Source of the DNA: Paraburkholderia sejongensis
Lineage (GTDB): Bacteria; Pseudomonadota; Gammaproteobacteria; Burkholderiales; Burkholderiaceae
Assembly (NCBI RefSeq): GCF_020880815.1
Contig: NZ_JAJITD010000008.1
Coordinates: 124,001-188,000 of the forward strand
Length of the DNA stretch: 64,000 bases
Direction of reading: 5' to 3'
Position numbers and translations under genes: made by a program. This document shows, in pieces, positions 50,742 to 60,075 of the stretch (position 1 is its first letter; each line of letters starts with the position of its first letter). The notes beneath the pieces were generated by a model. It searched no databases. It worked only from the letters and a program-made list of their open reading frames with translations, and was not told where the DNA came from.

Positions 50742-51692
50742 TCAATGCCGCTGCTCGGCCGCCGGCGTGACACCCTGCGACAGCCCGTCGGCGACGAAAA
50801 GCTGCGCGACATCGACCGGGTCGAACTCGTAGCGCTGGTTGCAGAACTCGCAATGAATCTCGACGTGGCCGCGCTCCTCGATCACGCTATCCACTTCTTC
50901 GCGGCCGAGCATCTTCAGCATCGCGCCGACCTTCTCGCGCGAGCACGTGCATTCGAAGCGCGCGCCGACCGGCTCGAAATGCTGGACGTTCTCCTGCCAG
51001 AACAGCCGCCGGAACACCGTCTCGGGTTCTTCCTTCAGCAACTCGTCTTCGGACAGCGTGCCGCCGAGCGTGCACACGCGCTCCCAGGTGTCGGCGTCGA
51101 GTTCGCCCGGATGCGGGACGATGCCGCCGTCGCCGGGCAGCTTCTGCAGCAGCATGCCGACCGCGCGCTCGGTGTTCGCCGCGAGCCACATGCGCGTGTC
51201 GAGCTGCTCGGAGTGATGCATGTAGTGCTCGAGGACCTCGCCGATCGACTGCAGCGGACCATTGACGCCCGCGAGCGGCACGATGCTCTGGTACGGCTGC
51301 TGACCGGGTTGCTTGTCGGTCGGGTCGAGCGTGATCACGCAGCGGCCGTGACCGCTCGCGTTCAACAGATCGACGAACGGCGTAGCGTCGCCGATCAGAT
51401 GGCTGCCTTCGGCCGACAGCTTGGCGGTCGCGCGCATCGTCAGGTTCGAGCTGCACTGCACGACCAGCATCTTGACCGGGCCGTCGCCGAAAATCTGCAT
51501 GACGAGCGTGCCGTCGAACTTCAGGTTCGCCGACAGCAGCGCGCACGCGGCCATCATTTCGCCCAGAATCGTCCGCACCGGCGCCGGATAATCGCGGCGC
51601 GTCAGCACCTCCTGCCACGTATTGCGCAGGGAAACGATCTCGCCGCGCACCGGCGCCGCGCTGAACATGAATTTTTGCAACTGGTCGTTCAC
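50742..51692 (-). CDS. hslO: Redox-regulated chaperone Hsp33
   Basis: A 316-residue holdase activated by oxidation and unfolding. The zinc cysteines are Cys248-x-Cys250 and Cys281-x-x-Cys284. The 31-residue offset between the pairs equals E. coli Hsp33 (234 to 265). N-terminal FMFSAAPVRGEIV and central GDGPVKMLVVQC are typical. The start is GTG 51692, preceded by GAGGAAAAG; the longer ATG frame upstream does not look like Hsp33. It lies 64 bp downstream of the carbonic-anhydrase gene and is probably co-transcribed. Confidence 0.94.
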   Translation of the reverse strand: MNDQLQKFMFSAAPVRGEIVSLRNTWQEVLTRRDYPAPVRTILGEMMAACALLSANLKFDGTLVMQIFGDGPVKMLVVQCSSNLTMRATAKLSAEGSHLIGDATPFVDLLNASGHGRCVITLDPTDKQPGQQPYQSIVPLAGVNGPLQSIGEVLEHYMHHSEQLDTRMWLAANTERAVGMLLQKLPGDGGIVPHPGELDADTWERVCTLGGTLSEDELLKEEPETVFRRLFWQENVQHFEPVGARFECTCSREKVGAMLKMLGREEVDSVIEERGHVEIHCEFCNQRYEFDPVDVAQLFVADGLSQGVTPAAEQRH

Positions 51693-51756
51693 AACTTTTC
51701 CTCGGTGGAATGACGCGGCCGATGCCGCGTCGTGGCGCGCCTCGTGCGCCGGCCGT

Positions 51757-52281
51757 CTAGCCGATGCGTACGAGCTGCGCCTTGAAGTACTCACGGCGCT
51801 CGGCATAGCTTGCCGCGCCGCGCTGCATGTTGGCGATATCCGCTTCCGTCAGTTCGCGCACTGCCTTCGCGGGCGCGCCCAGAATCAGCGTATTGTCGGG
51901 AAACACCTTGCCCTCGGTGACGACGGCGCCCGCTCCGACCAGACAGTTGCGGCCGATCACCGCGCCATTCAAGACCACCGCCTGAATGCCGATCAGCGAG
52001 CCTTCCTTGATCGTGCAGCCGTGCAGCATCACCTGATGGCCGATCGTCACGTTTGCCTCGACCGTCAACGGGAAGCCCGGGTCGGTGTGCAGCACTGCGC
52101 TTTCCTGCACGTTGCTGCCGGCGCCGATCGTGATCGGCTCGTTGTCGCCGCGCAGCGTCGCGCCGAACCACACGCTGGCGTTTTCCTCAAGCGTCACGTT
52201 GCCGATGATGTTCGCCGAATCCGCGACGAACACGCTTTCATGGATGATCGGGGCGGCTTCGCCCAGCTTGTAAATCGTCAC
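51757..52281 (-). CDS. Gamma-class carbonic anhydrase-like protein (YrdA family)
   Basis: A 174-residue left-handed beta-helix protein of hexapeptide repeats. The three zinc-binding histidines of the gamma class are at His65 (VLHTD), His82 and His87 (GHQVMLHG), with NIIGNVTLEENASVWFGATLRGD before them. GTG 52281 is the start, preceded by CAGGAGAC. Homologues such as YrdA often show little carbonic anhydrase activity, so the enzymatic claim is tentative. It is likely the promoter-proximal gene of a pair with hslO. Confidence 0.9.
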   Translation of the reverse strand: MTIYKLGEAAPIIHESVFVADSANIIGNVTLEENASVWFGATLRGDNEPITIGAGSNVQESAVLHTDPGFPLTVEANVTIGHQVMLHGCTIKEGSLIGIQAVVLNGAVIGRNCLVGAGAVVTEGKVFPDNTLILGAPAKAVRELTEADIANMQRGAASYAERREYFKAQLVRIG

Positions 52282-52650
52282 AATGTCTCCTGTTGGTCGG
52301 TCGCCGCACGCGTGACGCGGCGGCTTGCGCCGGCACGCGAGGGTGGATCGGGTGTTACCGTCCTGCCAATCGACCGGCACGCTGGTGGGCACGCCGGTCA
52401 GTCGAATCGGGTATTGTAAACGGTTGTGCGCGCGAGCCGCTCGCCGTGGTCGGGCAGCGGGCGTGCGGTGGCTCGACGGTGGCTAAAGGTGCTTAGGCAA
52501 GTGTTCGGGGCGCTGGCGCGATTCCGTCCCGCCGAGCTCGCCGCCCGTTCCGGCCGTCGCACTCAGCCTCACAACGTTTCCCGTGGCGTTTGACGCGCGC
52601 TCGCTTCATCTTCCGTTGCCTGTCCCCGTTTCCTTGCAGATCCGCTCTTC
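52282..52650. other. Divergent intergenic region (carbonic anhydrase / DUF455)
   Basis: 369 bp. A minus-strand TACAAT at 52418-52413 could serve the carbonic-anhydrase gene. No plus-strand promoter with good -35/-10 or strong ribosome-binding site was found for the gene at 52651. No ORF looked coding. Confidence 0.45.
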
Positions 52651-53541
52651 ATGACATCCGTCGCTTCGCCCGTTTGCTCCGCTTACTCCGCATCGACTCG
52701 CGCGCAAGCGCCGTACTGCGCGCGTAGCGCCGCGCTCGCCGCGTTGTGCGAGCGCGATCCGGCCACCAAGGCGGCGGCGACCCGCGACCTCCACGCGGCG
52801 GTGCTCGACGGCCGCGCGCTCTGTCACGCAGATATCGAACTCGCCGAACCGGCCGGTCTGCCCGGTCGTCCCAGCCGGCCCGAGCTGGTCGAGCCACGCC
52901 AGCTCGGCCGCCGCAGCATGCAGTCGCCGCAAGGCCGCACGGTGCTGCTGCACGCGCTCGCGCATATCGAGTTCAACGCGATCAACCTCGCGCTCGACGC
53001 GGTCTGGCGCTTCGCCACCATGCCGCCGACGTTCTACACCGACTGGCTCAAGGTCGCCGCCGAGGAGGCCTACCATTACTCGCTGCTCGCCGCGCGGCTC
53101 GCCGAATACGGCCACGCGTACGGCGACTTCCCGGCGCACGGCGGGCTGTGGGACATGTGCGAGCGCACCCGCGGCGACGTGCTCGCGCGCATGGCGTTGG
53201 TGCCGCGCACGCTCGAAGCGCGCGGCCTCGACGCGTCCCCGCCGATTCGCGCGCGTTTGCAGCAGGCGGGGGACCACGCGTCGGCGGCGATTCTCGACGT
53301 GATCCTGCGCGATGAAATCGGCCACGTGCTGATCGGCAATCGCTGGTTTCGTCATCTGTGCGACGGCAGCGGTCTCGATCCGCATCGAACCTATCTGCGT
53401 CTCGCCGAGCAGTACCACGCGCCGAAATTGCGCGGCCCGTTCAATTTCGAAGCGCGCCGCGACGCCGGTTTCGACGAGACCGAACTCGCCGCGCTGGCGA
53501 GCCTTGACGCCGGGGCCGACACGCGCCAAGACCCGCAGTAA
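52651..53541 (+). CDS. Ferritin-like DUF455 family protein
   Basis: A 296-residue protein of the DUF455 family, a ferritin-like di-iron four-helix fold. Candidate metal ligands are AHIEFNAI (His105, Glu107), AAEEAYHY (Glu138/139, His142) and LRDEIGHVLIG near 225. The N-terminal 50 residues are Ala/Arg-rich and not conserved-looking. The biochemical function of the family is not established to my knowledge. The ribosome-binding site is weak. Confidence 0.82.
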   Translation: MTSVASPVCSAYSASTRAQAPYCARSAALAALCERDPATKAAATRDLHAAVLDGRALCHADIELAEPAGLPGRPSRPELVEPRQLGRRSMQSPQGRTVLLHALAHIEFNAINLALDAVWRFATMPPTFYTDWLKVAAEEAYHYSLLAARLAEYGHAYGDFPAHGGLWDMCERTRGDVLARMALVPRTLEARGLDASPPIRARLQQAGDHASAAILDVILRDEIGHVLIGNRWFRHLCDGSGLDPHRTYLRLAEQYHAPKLRGPFNFEARRDAGFDETELAALASLDAGADTRQDPQ

Positions 53542-53706
53542 GTCCGCAGCGAATCCGCATCGACCCGCAAGGATCTCCAGAGACCCGTAGCTGGCGCCCG
53601 ACGAACCCGGCCGCGGCATACCACAGCCAGCGCCGCGAGTTCCGCGGGCGAGCGCCGATCGAGCCGCGCCTCGATAAACCGTTACCACTTCCGGCACGGC
53701 TATCCC

Positions 53707-53712
53707 TATAAT
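53707..53712 (+). promoter_or_regulatory. -10 element before the hydrolase gene
   Basis: A perfect TATAAT, 34 bp before ATG 53747, followed by CGAACG. No clear -35. Confidence 0.5.
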
Positions 53713-53746
53713 CGAACGACCATTCTTTTTCGTGGGTGCGCCGTAC

Positions 53747-54631
53747 ATGAATATTTCCCGCTCTGAGTTCGTTGCCGCGCGCGGCGTCCGTTTGCATGTG
53801 CGACGGTGGGGCCGTCCCGACGCGCCGATGCTGTTCATGCTGCACGGCTGGATGGATGTCGGGGCGTCGTTCCAGTTCGTCGTCGATGCGCTCGCCGGCG
53901 ACTGGCAGGTGATCGCGCCCGACATGCGCGGTTTCGGCCTGTCGGACTGGCCGGTCGCCGAACGTGGCGGCGGCAGCTACTGGATCCAGGACTATCTCGC
54001 CGACCTCGACGCGCTGCTAGACCACTATGCGCCGGACGGCGCGGTGAACCTCGTCGGTCACAGCATGGGGGCGAACGTCGTGTGCGTGTATGCGGGCGTG
54101 CGCCCGCAGCGGGTGCGCCGCGTGGTCGATCTGGAGGGCTTCGGGCTCGCGCCATCGCATCCGGCGCAAGCGCCCAAACGTCTGCTCAACTGGCTCGACG
54201 AGTTGCGCGATCCGCCGCAGCTGAAGCGCTATGAATCGCTCGACGCGGTTGCCGCGCGGCTGATCAAGACCAATCCGCGGCTCGATCCGCGGCGCGCGCA
54301 ATTTCTAGCGCAACACTGGTCGAAGCCGGACGGGCACGGCCAGTACATGCTGCTGGCCGATCCGGCGCACAAGGTGCGCGGCCCGACGCTGTACCGCGTC
54401 GATGAAGTGATGGCGGTGTGGCGCAAGGTCAGCGCGAAGGTGCTGCACGTCGAGGCGGCCGGATCGCCGACGCTCGCGCAGATCGCCGGCGAAATCCCGC
54501 TCGACGAATTCAAGGCGCGTTTCCAGGCGTTTCCCGATTGGCACGAAAAGATCATCGATGAAGCCGGCCACATGGTGCATCACGACCAGCCGGAGCAGAT
54601 TGCGGCCCTGATCGAAGGCTTTTGCGCGTAA
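53747..54631 (+). CDS. Alpha/beta hydrolase
   Basis: A 294-residue hydrolase of the alpha/beta fold. The oxyanion turn is MLHGWMDVG, the nucleophile elbow is VGHSMGAN (Ser near 108), and the catalytic His is in DEAGHMVHHDQPE near 275. The sequence DMRGFGLSDWP resembles epoxide hydrolase and haloalkane dehalogenase relatives, but the substrate is unknown. ATG 53747 is favoured over an in-frame GTG at 53732. Confidence 0.88.
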   Translation: MNISRSEFVAARGVRLHVRRWGRPDAPMLFMLHGWMDVGASFQFVVDALAGDWQVIAPDMRGFGLSDWPVAERGGGSYWIQDYLADLDALLDHYAPDGAVNLVGHSMGANVVCVYAGVRPQRVRRVVDLEGFGLAPSHPAQAPKRLLNWLDELRDPPQLKRYESLDAVAARLIKTNPRLDPRRAQFLAQHWSKPDGHGQYMLLADPAHKVRGPTLYRVDEVMAVWRKVSAKVLHVEAAGSPTLAQIAGEIPLDEFKARFQAFPDWHEKIIDEAGHMVHHDQPEQIAALIEGFCA

Positions 54632-54763
54632 CGGCAATGGTCCACGCGGCGCTGAATCGCCGCTGCCTCACCGCTGAATCGGCCAGGCATCCGCCCTCCA
54701 GCGGTCCTGAACTCGCGCGACGCCAGCGGCCGGCCCCCCGTCTCGCGATACCCCTGCGGTCCC

Positions 54764-54783
54764 TTACTGCGTTGCAGTAAAAT
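54764..54783 (+). promoter_or_regulatory. Palindrome overlapping the rnm -10 element
   Basis: TTACTGC - GTT - GCAGTAA is a perfect 7-bp inverted repeat; its right end overlaps TAAAAT (54778-54783), a -10 candidate. A binding protein here would block the promoter of rnm (ATG 54810). Confidence 0.5.
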
Positions 54784-54809
54784 GGCCGCAGAACCTTTTC
54801 AGGACCACG

Positions 54810-55640
54810 ATGAACGCCGATCTTCACTGTCATTCCACCGTTTCCGACGGCCAGTTCGCGCCGGCCGACGTCGCGCGCCGCGCGCATGCGAACGGCGTGA
54901 CGCTCTGGGCGCTCACCGATCACGATGAAGTGGGCGGCCAGCTCGAGGCCCGTACCACCGCCGAGGCGCTCGGCATGCGCTATCTGAGCGGCGTCGAGAT
55001 TTCGGTCACGTGGGCGGCGCGCACCGTGCATATCGTCGGACTCGGCATCGATCCGACCAGCCAGATCCTGATCGACGGTCTCGCCCGCACCCGCGACGGC
55101 CGCGCCGCGCGCGCCGAGGCAATCGGCGAGCAACTGGCCACGCTCGGTATTCCCGATGCGTACGAAGGCGCGCTGAAATACGTGTCGAATCCCGACATGA
55201 TGTCGCGCACGCACTTCGCGCGCTTCATGGTCGATCACGGCCACTGCGCGACGACCCAGGAAGTGTTCGACCGCTATCTTGGCGACGGCAAGCCGGCCTG
55301 TATCGCGCACCGCTGGTCCAAACTCGCCGACGCACTCGGCTGGATCAAGGCGGCGGGCGGCGTCGCGATCGTCGCGCATCCGGGCCGCTACGCGTATTCG
55401 CAGCTCGAATTCGACGCGTTCTTCGGCGAGTTCATCGACCTCGGCGGCAAAGCGATCGAGGTCGTCACCGGCAGTCATACGCCCGACCAATACCGTGAAT
55501 ATGCGGACGTCGCGCGCCGCTACGGCTTCGAGGCGTCGCGCGGCTCCGACTTTCACGCACCCGGCGAAGGCCGCATCGAACTCGGCGCGTTGCCGCCGCT
55601 GCCGGCCGATCTCAAGCCCGTCTGGGAACGCTGGCTGTGA
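54810..55640 (+). CDS. rnm: PHP-domain 5'-3' exonuclease RNase AM (YciV/TrpH)
   Basis: A 276-residue PHP-family metal-dependent hydrolase. Metal motifs: DLHCHS (His6, His8), TDHDE near 36-40, the Glu in SGVEIS near 60-65, HPGRY near 190 and GSDFH near 245. E. coli YciV (RNase AM) trims 5' ends of rRNA and degrades short oligonucleotides and pAp. The adjacent yciO reproduces the E. coli yciV-yciO order, which supports the assignment. Confidence 0.9.
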   Translation: MNADLHCHSTVSDGQFAPADVARRAHANGVTLWALTDHDEVGGQLEARTTAEALGMRYLSGVEISVTWAARTVHIVGLGIDPTSQILIDGLARTRDGRAARAEAIGEQLATLGIPDAYEGALKYVSNPDMMSRTHFARFMVDHGHCATTQEVFDRYLGDGKPACIAHRWSKLADALGWIKAAGGVAIVAHPGRYAYSQLEFDAFFGEFIDLGGKAIEVVTGSHTPDQYREYADVARRYGFEASRGSDFHAPGEGRIELGALPPLPADLKPVWERWL

Positions 55641-55760
55641 CGCCGGGTCGTGCCGTATCGGCACGTCACACGCGCGGGCCGGCCGGCTGCAGCGCGCACT
55701 ATGCCCACCCTACGCCGTAGTCCATCCGCCGCCGCGCTTGCGTCGTCATCGTGAGTCTCC

Positions 55761-56396
55761 ATGTCCCAATACTTCCGGCTTCATCCCGACAATCCGCAGC
55801 CGCGCCTCGTCAAGCAGGCGGTGCAGATCATCAACGAGGGCGGCGTCGTCGCATTGCCGACCGACTCCACCTACGCGCTTGCGTGCCATCTCGACGACAA
55901 GGACGCGGTCGAGCGTCTGCGGCGCATTCGCGGGCTCGACGAAAAGCAGTTGCTGTCGCTGCTGGTGCGCGATCTGTCGGAGCTGGCGAATTTTGCGATG
56001 GTGGACAACCGCCAGTACCGGCTGCTTAAATCGGTGACGCCGGGGCCGTACGTGTTCGTCCTGCAGGCGACCAAGGAAGTGCCGCGGCGCGTGTCGCATC
56101 CGTCGCGCAAGACGATCGGTCTGCGCGTGCCCGATCACGCGATCACGCTCGCGATTCTCGAGGAACTCGGCCAGCCGCTGCTCGGCACCACGCTGATCAT
56201 GCCGGGCGAAACCGAAGCGCTGAACGACCCCGAGGAAATCCGCGCGCGACTCGAAAAGCAGCTGGATCTGGTGATCGACGGCGGTGCGTGCGTGTGCGAG
56301 CCGTCCACCGTGATCGACCTGACCGGCGCCGAGCCGGTGCTGGTGCGAGCAGGGCGCGGCCCGCTCGCGCCGTTCGGTCTTGCCGAAGCGGCCTGA
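55761..56396 (+). CDS. yciO: YciO: Sua5/YrdC-family putative threonylcarbamoyl-AMP synthase
   Basis: A 211-residue YrdC-like domain protein. It has GGVVALPTDSTYALACHL near 27-44, KQLLSLLVRDLSEL near 62-75 and TPGPYVFVLQAT near 93-104. It matches the YciO branch rather than YrdC/TsaC. YciO has been linked to tRNA threonylcarbamoyladenosine chemistry, but with weaker activity, so the label is tentative. Start: ATG 55761 with a weak upstream GGAG-like sequence (GTGAGTC). Confidence 0.88.
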   Translation: MSQYFRLHPDNPQPRLVKQAVQIINEGGVVALPTDSTYALACHLDDKDAVERLRRIRGLDEKQLLSLLVRDLSELANFAMVDNRQYRLLKSVTPGPYVFVLQATKEVPRRVSHPSRKTIGLRVPDHAITLAILEELGQPLLGTTLIMPGETEALNDPEEIRARLEKQLDLVIDGGACVCEPSTVIDLTGAEPVLVRAGRGPLAPFGLAEAA

Positions 56397-56400
56397 GCGG

Positions 56401-56436
56401 CTCGAACAGCTCAAACAGCTCGAACAGCTCGAACAG
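56401..56436. repeat. Four tandem copies of a 9-bp unit
   Basis: CTCGAACAG repeated four times, with one copy reading CTCAAACAG, immediately after the yciO stop codon. Confidence 0.85.
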
Positions 56437-56474
56437 CATGAGCGAAAGCGGACAGACGCGCGCAGGCGCATTGT

Positions 56475-56480
56475 TACAAT
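56475..56480 (+). promoter_or_regulatory. -10 element just upstream of the site-2 protease gene
   Basis: TACAAT with only 8 bases before the ATG at 56489, implying transcription starts at or within 2 bases of the start codon (leaderless). Confidence 0.45.
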
Positions 56481-56488
56481 AGCGAGTT

Positions 56489-57151
56489 ATGGATTCTTCC
56501 CTGATACAGACCATTGCGGTGTACGCGCTGCCGGTGATATTTGCGATCACGCTGCACGAGGCCGCGCATGGCTACGTCGCGCGCTGGCTCGGTGACAACA
56601 CCGCCTACGTGCTCGGCCGCGTGTCGATCAACCCGATGCGCCATATCGATCCGCTCGGCACGATCGCGATTCCGCTGCTGCTGTATTTCGCGACCAGCGG
56701 CGCATTCATGTTCGGCTATGCGAAGCCGGTGCCGGTCGCGTTCGGCAATCTGCGCAATCCGCGCTGGGGCAGCCTGTGGGTCGCGGCGGCCGGGCCGCTG
56801 TGTAACTTCATTCAGGCGTTGATCTGGGGCGTGGTCGGCGTCGCGCTTGCCGTGCTCAATGTCGACGAACCGTTTTTCACCCGCATGGCGGCCGCCGGGG
56901 TTGGCGTGAACCTCGTGCTCGGCGTGCTGAACCTGTTCCCGTTGCCGCCGCTCGACGGCGGCCGCGTGCTGATGGCGCTGTTGCCGCCGCGGCCGTCGCT
57001 GATGCTCGCGCGCCTCGAGCCCTACGGTTTTTTCATCGTGATGGCGCTGGTGATGACGGGCACGCTCACCCGTTTCTGGCTCAGGCCGCTCGTTACGCTC
57101 GGTTACGGCGCGATCACCGCCATTCTGACTCCACTCGTTTCGCTCTTCTAA
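56489..57151 (+). CDS. Site-2 protease family (M50) membrane protein
   Basis: A 220-residue polytopic membrane protein with five to six hydrophobic segments. The zinc motif HEAAH is at 23-27 (LHEAAHGYVA), and the third ligand region is NLFPLPPLDGGRVLMALLPP near 150-170. It belongs to the short M50 group without PDZ domains, which are widespread but of mostly unknown substrate. There is no ribosome-binding site. The stop is 7 bp before trpS, so the two are co-transcribed. Confidence 0.88.
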   Translation: MDSSLIQTIAVYALPVIFAITLHEAAHGYVARWLGDNTAYVLGRVSINPMRHIDPLGTIAIPLLLYFATSGAFMFGYAKPVPVAFGNLRNPRWGSLWVAAAGPLCNFIQALIWGVVGVALAVLNVDEPFFTRMAAAGVGVNLVLGVLNLFPLPPLDGGRVLMALLPPRPSLMLARLEPYGFFIVMALVMTGTLTRFWLRPLVTLGYGAITAILTPLVSLF

Positions 57152-57158
57152 TACAACC

Positions 57159-58361
57159 ATGTTCCCAGACCGTATCTTCTCCGGCATGCGGCCCACCGGG
57201 TCGCTGCACCTCGGCCACTATCACGGCGTGCTGAAAAACTGGGTCAAGCTGCAGTCCGAATACCCGTGCTTCTTCTGCGTGGTCGACTGGCATGCGCTGA
57301 CGACCCACTACGAAACGCCCGAAGTGATCGAAAAGAACGTGTGGGACGTGCTGGTCGACTGGCTCGCTTCCGGCATCGATCCGGCCCAGGCGACGCTGTT
57401 CATCCAGAGCAAGGTGCCCGAGCACGCGGAACTCGCGTTGCTGCTGGGCATGAGCACGCCGCTCGGTTGGCTCGAACGTGTGCCGACCTATAAGGAGCAG
57501 ATGGAGAAGCTCAAGGACAAGGACCTGTCCACCTACGGCTTCCTCGGCTATCCGGTGTTGATGGCGGCCGACATCCTGCTGTATCGCGGCTCGCTGGTCC
57601 CCGTTGGCGAAGACCAGGTGCCGCACGTCGAGATGACGCGCGAGATCGCGCGCCGCTTCAACTATCTGTACGGCCGTGAGCCGGGCTTCGAGGAAAAGGC
57701 CAACGAAGCCGCGAAGAAACTCGGCGGCAAGCGCGCGAAGCTGTATCACGAGCTGCGCAACGCGTATCAGCAGGAAGGCGACGACGAAGCGCTGGAACGC
57801 GCGCGCGCCATGCTGCAGGAGTCGCAGAGCCTGTCGATGAGCGATCGCGAGCGCCTGTTCGGCTACCTCGAAGGTTCGCGCAAGATCATTCTCGTCGAAC
57901 CGCAGGCGATGCTGACCGAAGCGTCGCGTATGCCGGGCCTCGACGGTCAGAAGATGTCGAAGTCGTACGGCAACACGATCGGTCTGCGTGAAGACGCGGA
58001 AACGATCACGAAGAAGGTTCGCACGATGCCGACCGACCCGGCGCGCGTGCGCCGCACCGATCCGGGCGATCCGGACAAGTGCCCGGTATGGCAGCTGCAT
58101 CAGGTCTATACCGACGAAGCGACCCACGAGTGGGTGCAGAAGGGCTGCCGCTCGGCGGGTATCGGTTGCCTCGACTGCAAACAGCCGGTGGTCGAAGGCA
58201 TTCTGCGCGAGCAGCAGCCGATGCTCGAGCGCGCGCAGAAGTATATGGACGACCCGTCGCTGCTGCGCGCGATCGTCGCCGACGGCTGCGACAAGGCTCG
58301 CCGCTTCGCGACCGAAACGATGCGCGACGTCCGCGAGGCGATGGGCCTTTCGTACAACTGA
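57159..58361 (+). CDS. trpS: Tryptophanyl-tRNA synthetase
   Basis: A 400-residue class I synthetase. HIGH-type motif TGSLHLGHYHG is near 11-21 and KMSKSYGNT near 267-275. It is about 65 residues longer than E. coli TrpS (334), with the extra length in the middle (EEKANEAAKKLGGKRAKLYHELRNAYQQEGDDEA-like charged helix, near 170-210), a form common in beta-proteobacteria. It is in an operon with the M50 protein (7-bp gap) and the methyltransferase gene (24-bp gap). Confidence 0.96.
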   Translation: MFPDRIFSGMRPTGSLHLGHYHGVLKNWVKLQSEYPCFFCVVDWHALTTHYETPEVIEKNVWDVLVDWLASGIDPAQATLFIQSKVPEHAELALLLGMSTPLGWLERVPTYKEQMEKLKDKDLSTYGFLGYPVLMAADILLYRGSLVPVGEDQVPHVEMTREIARRFNYLYGREPGFEEKANEAAKKLGGKRAKLYHELRNAYQQEGDDEALERARAMLQESQSLSMSDRERLFGYLEGSRKIILVEPQAMLTEASRMPGLDGQKMSKSYGNTIGLREDAETITKKVRTMPTDPARVRRTDPGDPDKCPVWQLHQVYTDEATHEWVQKGCRSAGIGCLDCKQPVVEGILREQQPMLERAQKYMDDPSLLRAIVADGCDKARRFATETMRDVREAMGLSYN

Positions 58362-58385
58362 GCCGGCGCGTTAAAGCAGACCCCG

Positions 58386-58988
58386 ATGATGAGTACGTCC
58401 GTCGCCGTTCCGCATGGTCTCGGTGAGCCGTCGCGCTGGGTGCGTGACTGGGCGCACCTCGTTGCGCCGGGCGGCGCGGTGCTCGACGTCGCGTCGGGAG
58501 CGGGGCGGCACGCGCGTTTTTTCGCGTCACGCGGGCACCCGGTCACCGCGGTGGATCGTGACGCGGCCGCGCTCGAGTTGCTGCGCGACGCGCCACACGT
58601 GTCGCCGCTCGTCGCCGACCTCGAAAACGCGCCGTGGCCGTTGCCCGGCGATGCGGCGTTCGCCGCGATCGTCGTGACCAACTACCTGCACCGGCCGCTG
58701 TTCCCGCAGCTACTGCATGCGCTCGCGCCCGGCGGCGTGCTGGTTTACGAGACCTTCGCGCAAGGAAACGAAAGCGTCGGCAAGCCATTTAATCCGGCCT
58801 TTTTGCTGGCTCCGGGCGAGCTGCTGGAGCGGGTGCGCGGCCAGTTGCGGGTGGTCGCGTACCAGGACGGATTTCTTGCGCAGCCGCGTCCGGCCTATAT
58901 TCAGCGCATCTGCGCGATCCGCGAGGCCGCGGGTTCGAACAACCCCGAGCAGACGGCATTCCCACCGTGTTACGAGTTGGCGGGCTAA
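58386..58988 (+). CDS. Class I SAM-dependent methyltransferase
   Basis: A 200-residue methyltransferase. The SAM-binding motif I is VLDVASGAGRHA near 32-43, an acidic residue follows in AVDRD near 54-58, and VVTNYLHRPLFP near 95-106 corresponds to motif IV. It resembles the TehB/YdaC-like group, but the substrate is unknown. ATG at 58386 or 58389 are equally possible. It is transcribed with trpS; dapA downstream has its own promoter. Confidence 0.82.
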   Translation: MMSTSVAVPHGLGEPSRWVRDWAHLVAPGGAVLDVASGAGRHARFFASRGHPVTAVDRDAAALELLRDAPHVSPLVADLENAPWPLPGDAAFAAIVVTNYLHRPLFPQLLHALAPGGVLVYETFAQGNESVGKPFNPAFLLAPGELLERVRGQLRVVAYQDGFLAQPRPAYIQRICAIREAAGSNNPEQTAFPPCYELAG

Positions 58989-58993
58989 TCCGC

Positions 58994-58999
58994 TACAAT
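58994..58999 (+). promoter_or_regulatory. -10 element of dapA
   Basis: TACAAT followed by CGCGG, 33 bp before the dapA ATG. The -35 is weak. The TAYAATCGCGG pattern is shared with ndk and the phosphatase gene. Confidence 0.5.
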
Positions 59000-59031
59000 C
59001 GCGGTTTACCTGATCAAATTCATGGCTTTTC

Positions 59032-59949
<918 letters not shown>

Positions 59950-60075
59950 GCGGCGCGCCCGCCCAGTCGCAGCGTCCGCAAGACCGCCACCGGCATTTCA
60001 TTAACCGACGTCGCTTCAGCCCACGTTCCCGGCAGACCGAACCAGGCATCGCGTTCCAGCATCACGAAGGACTTC

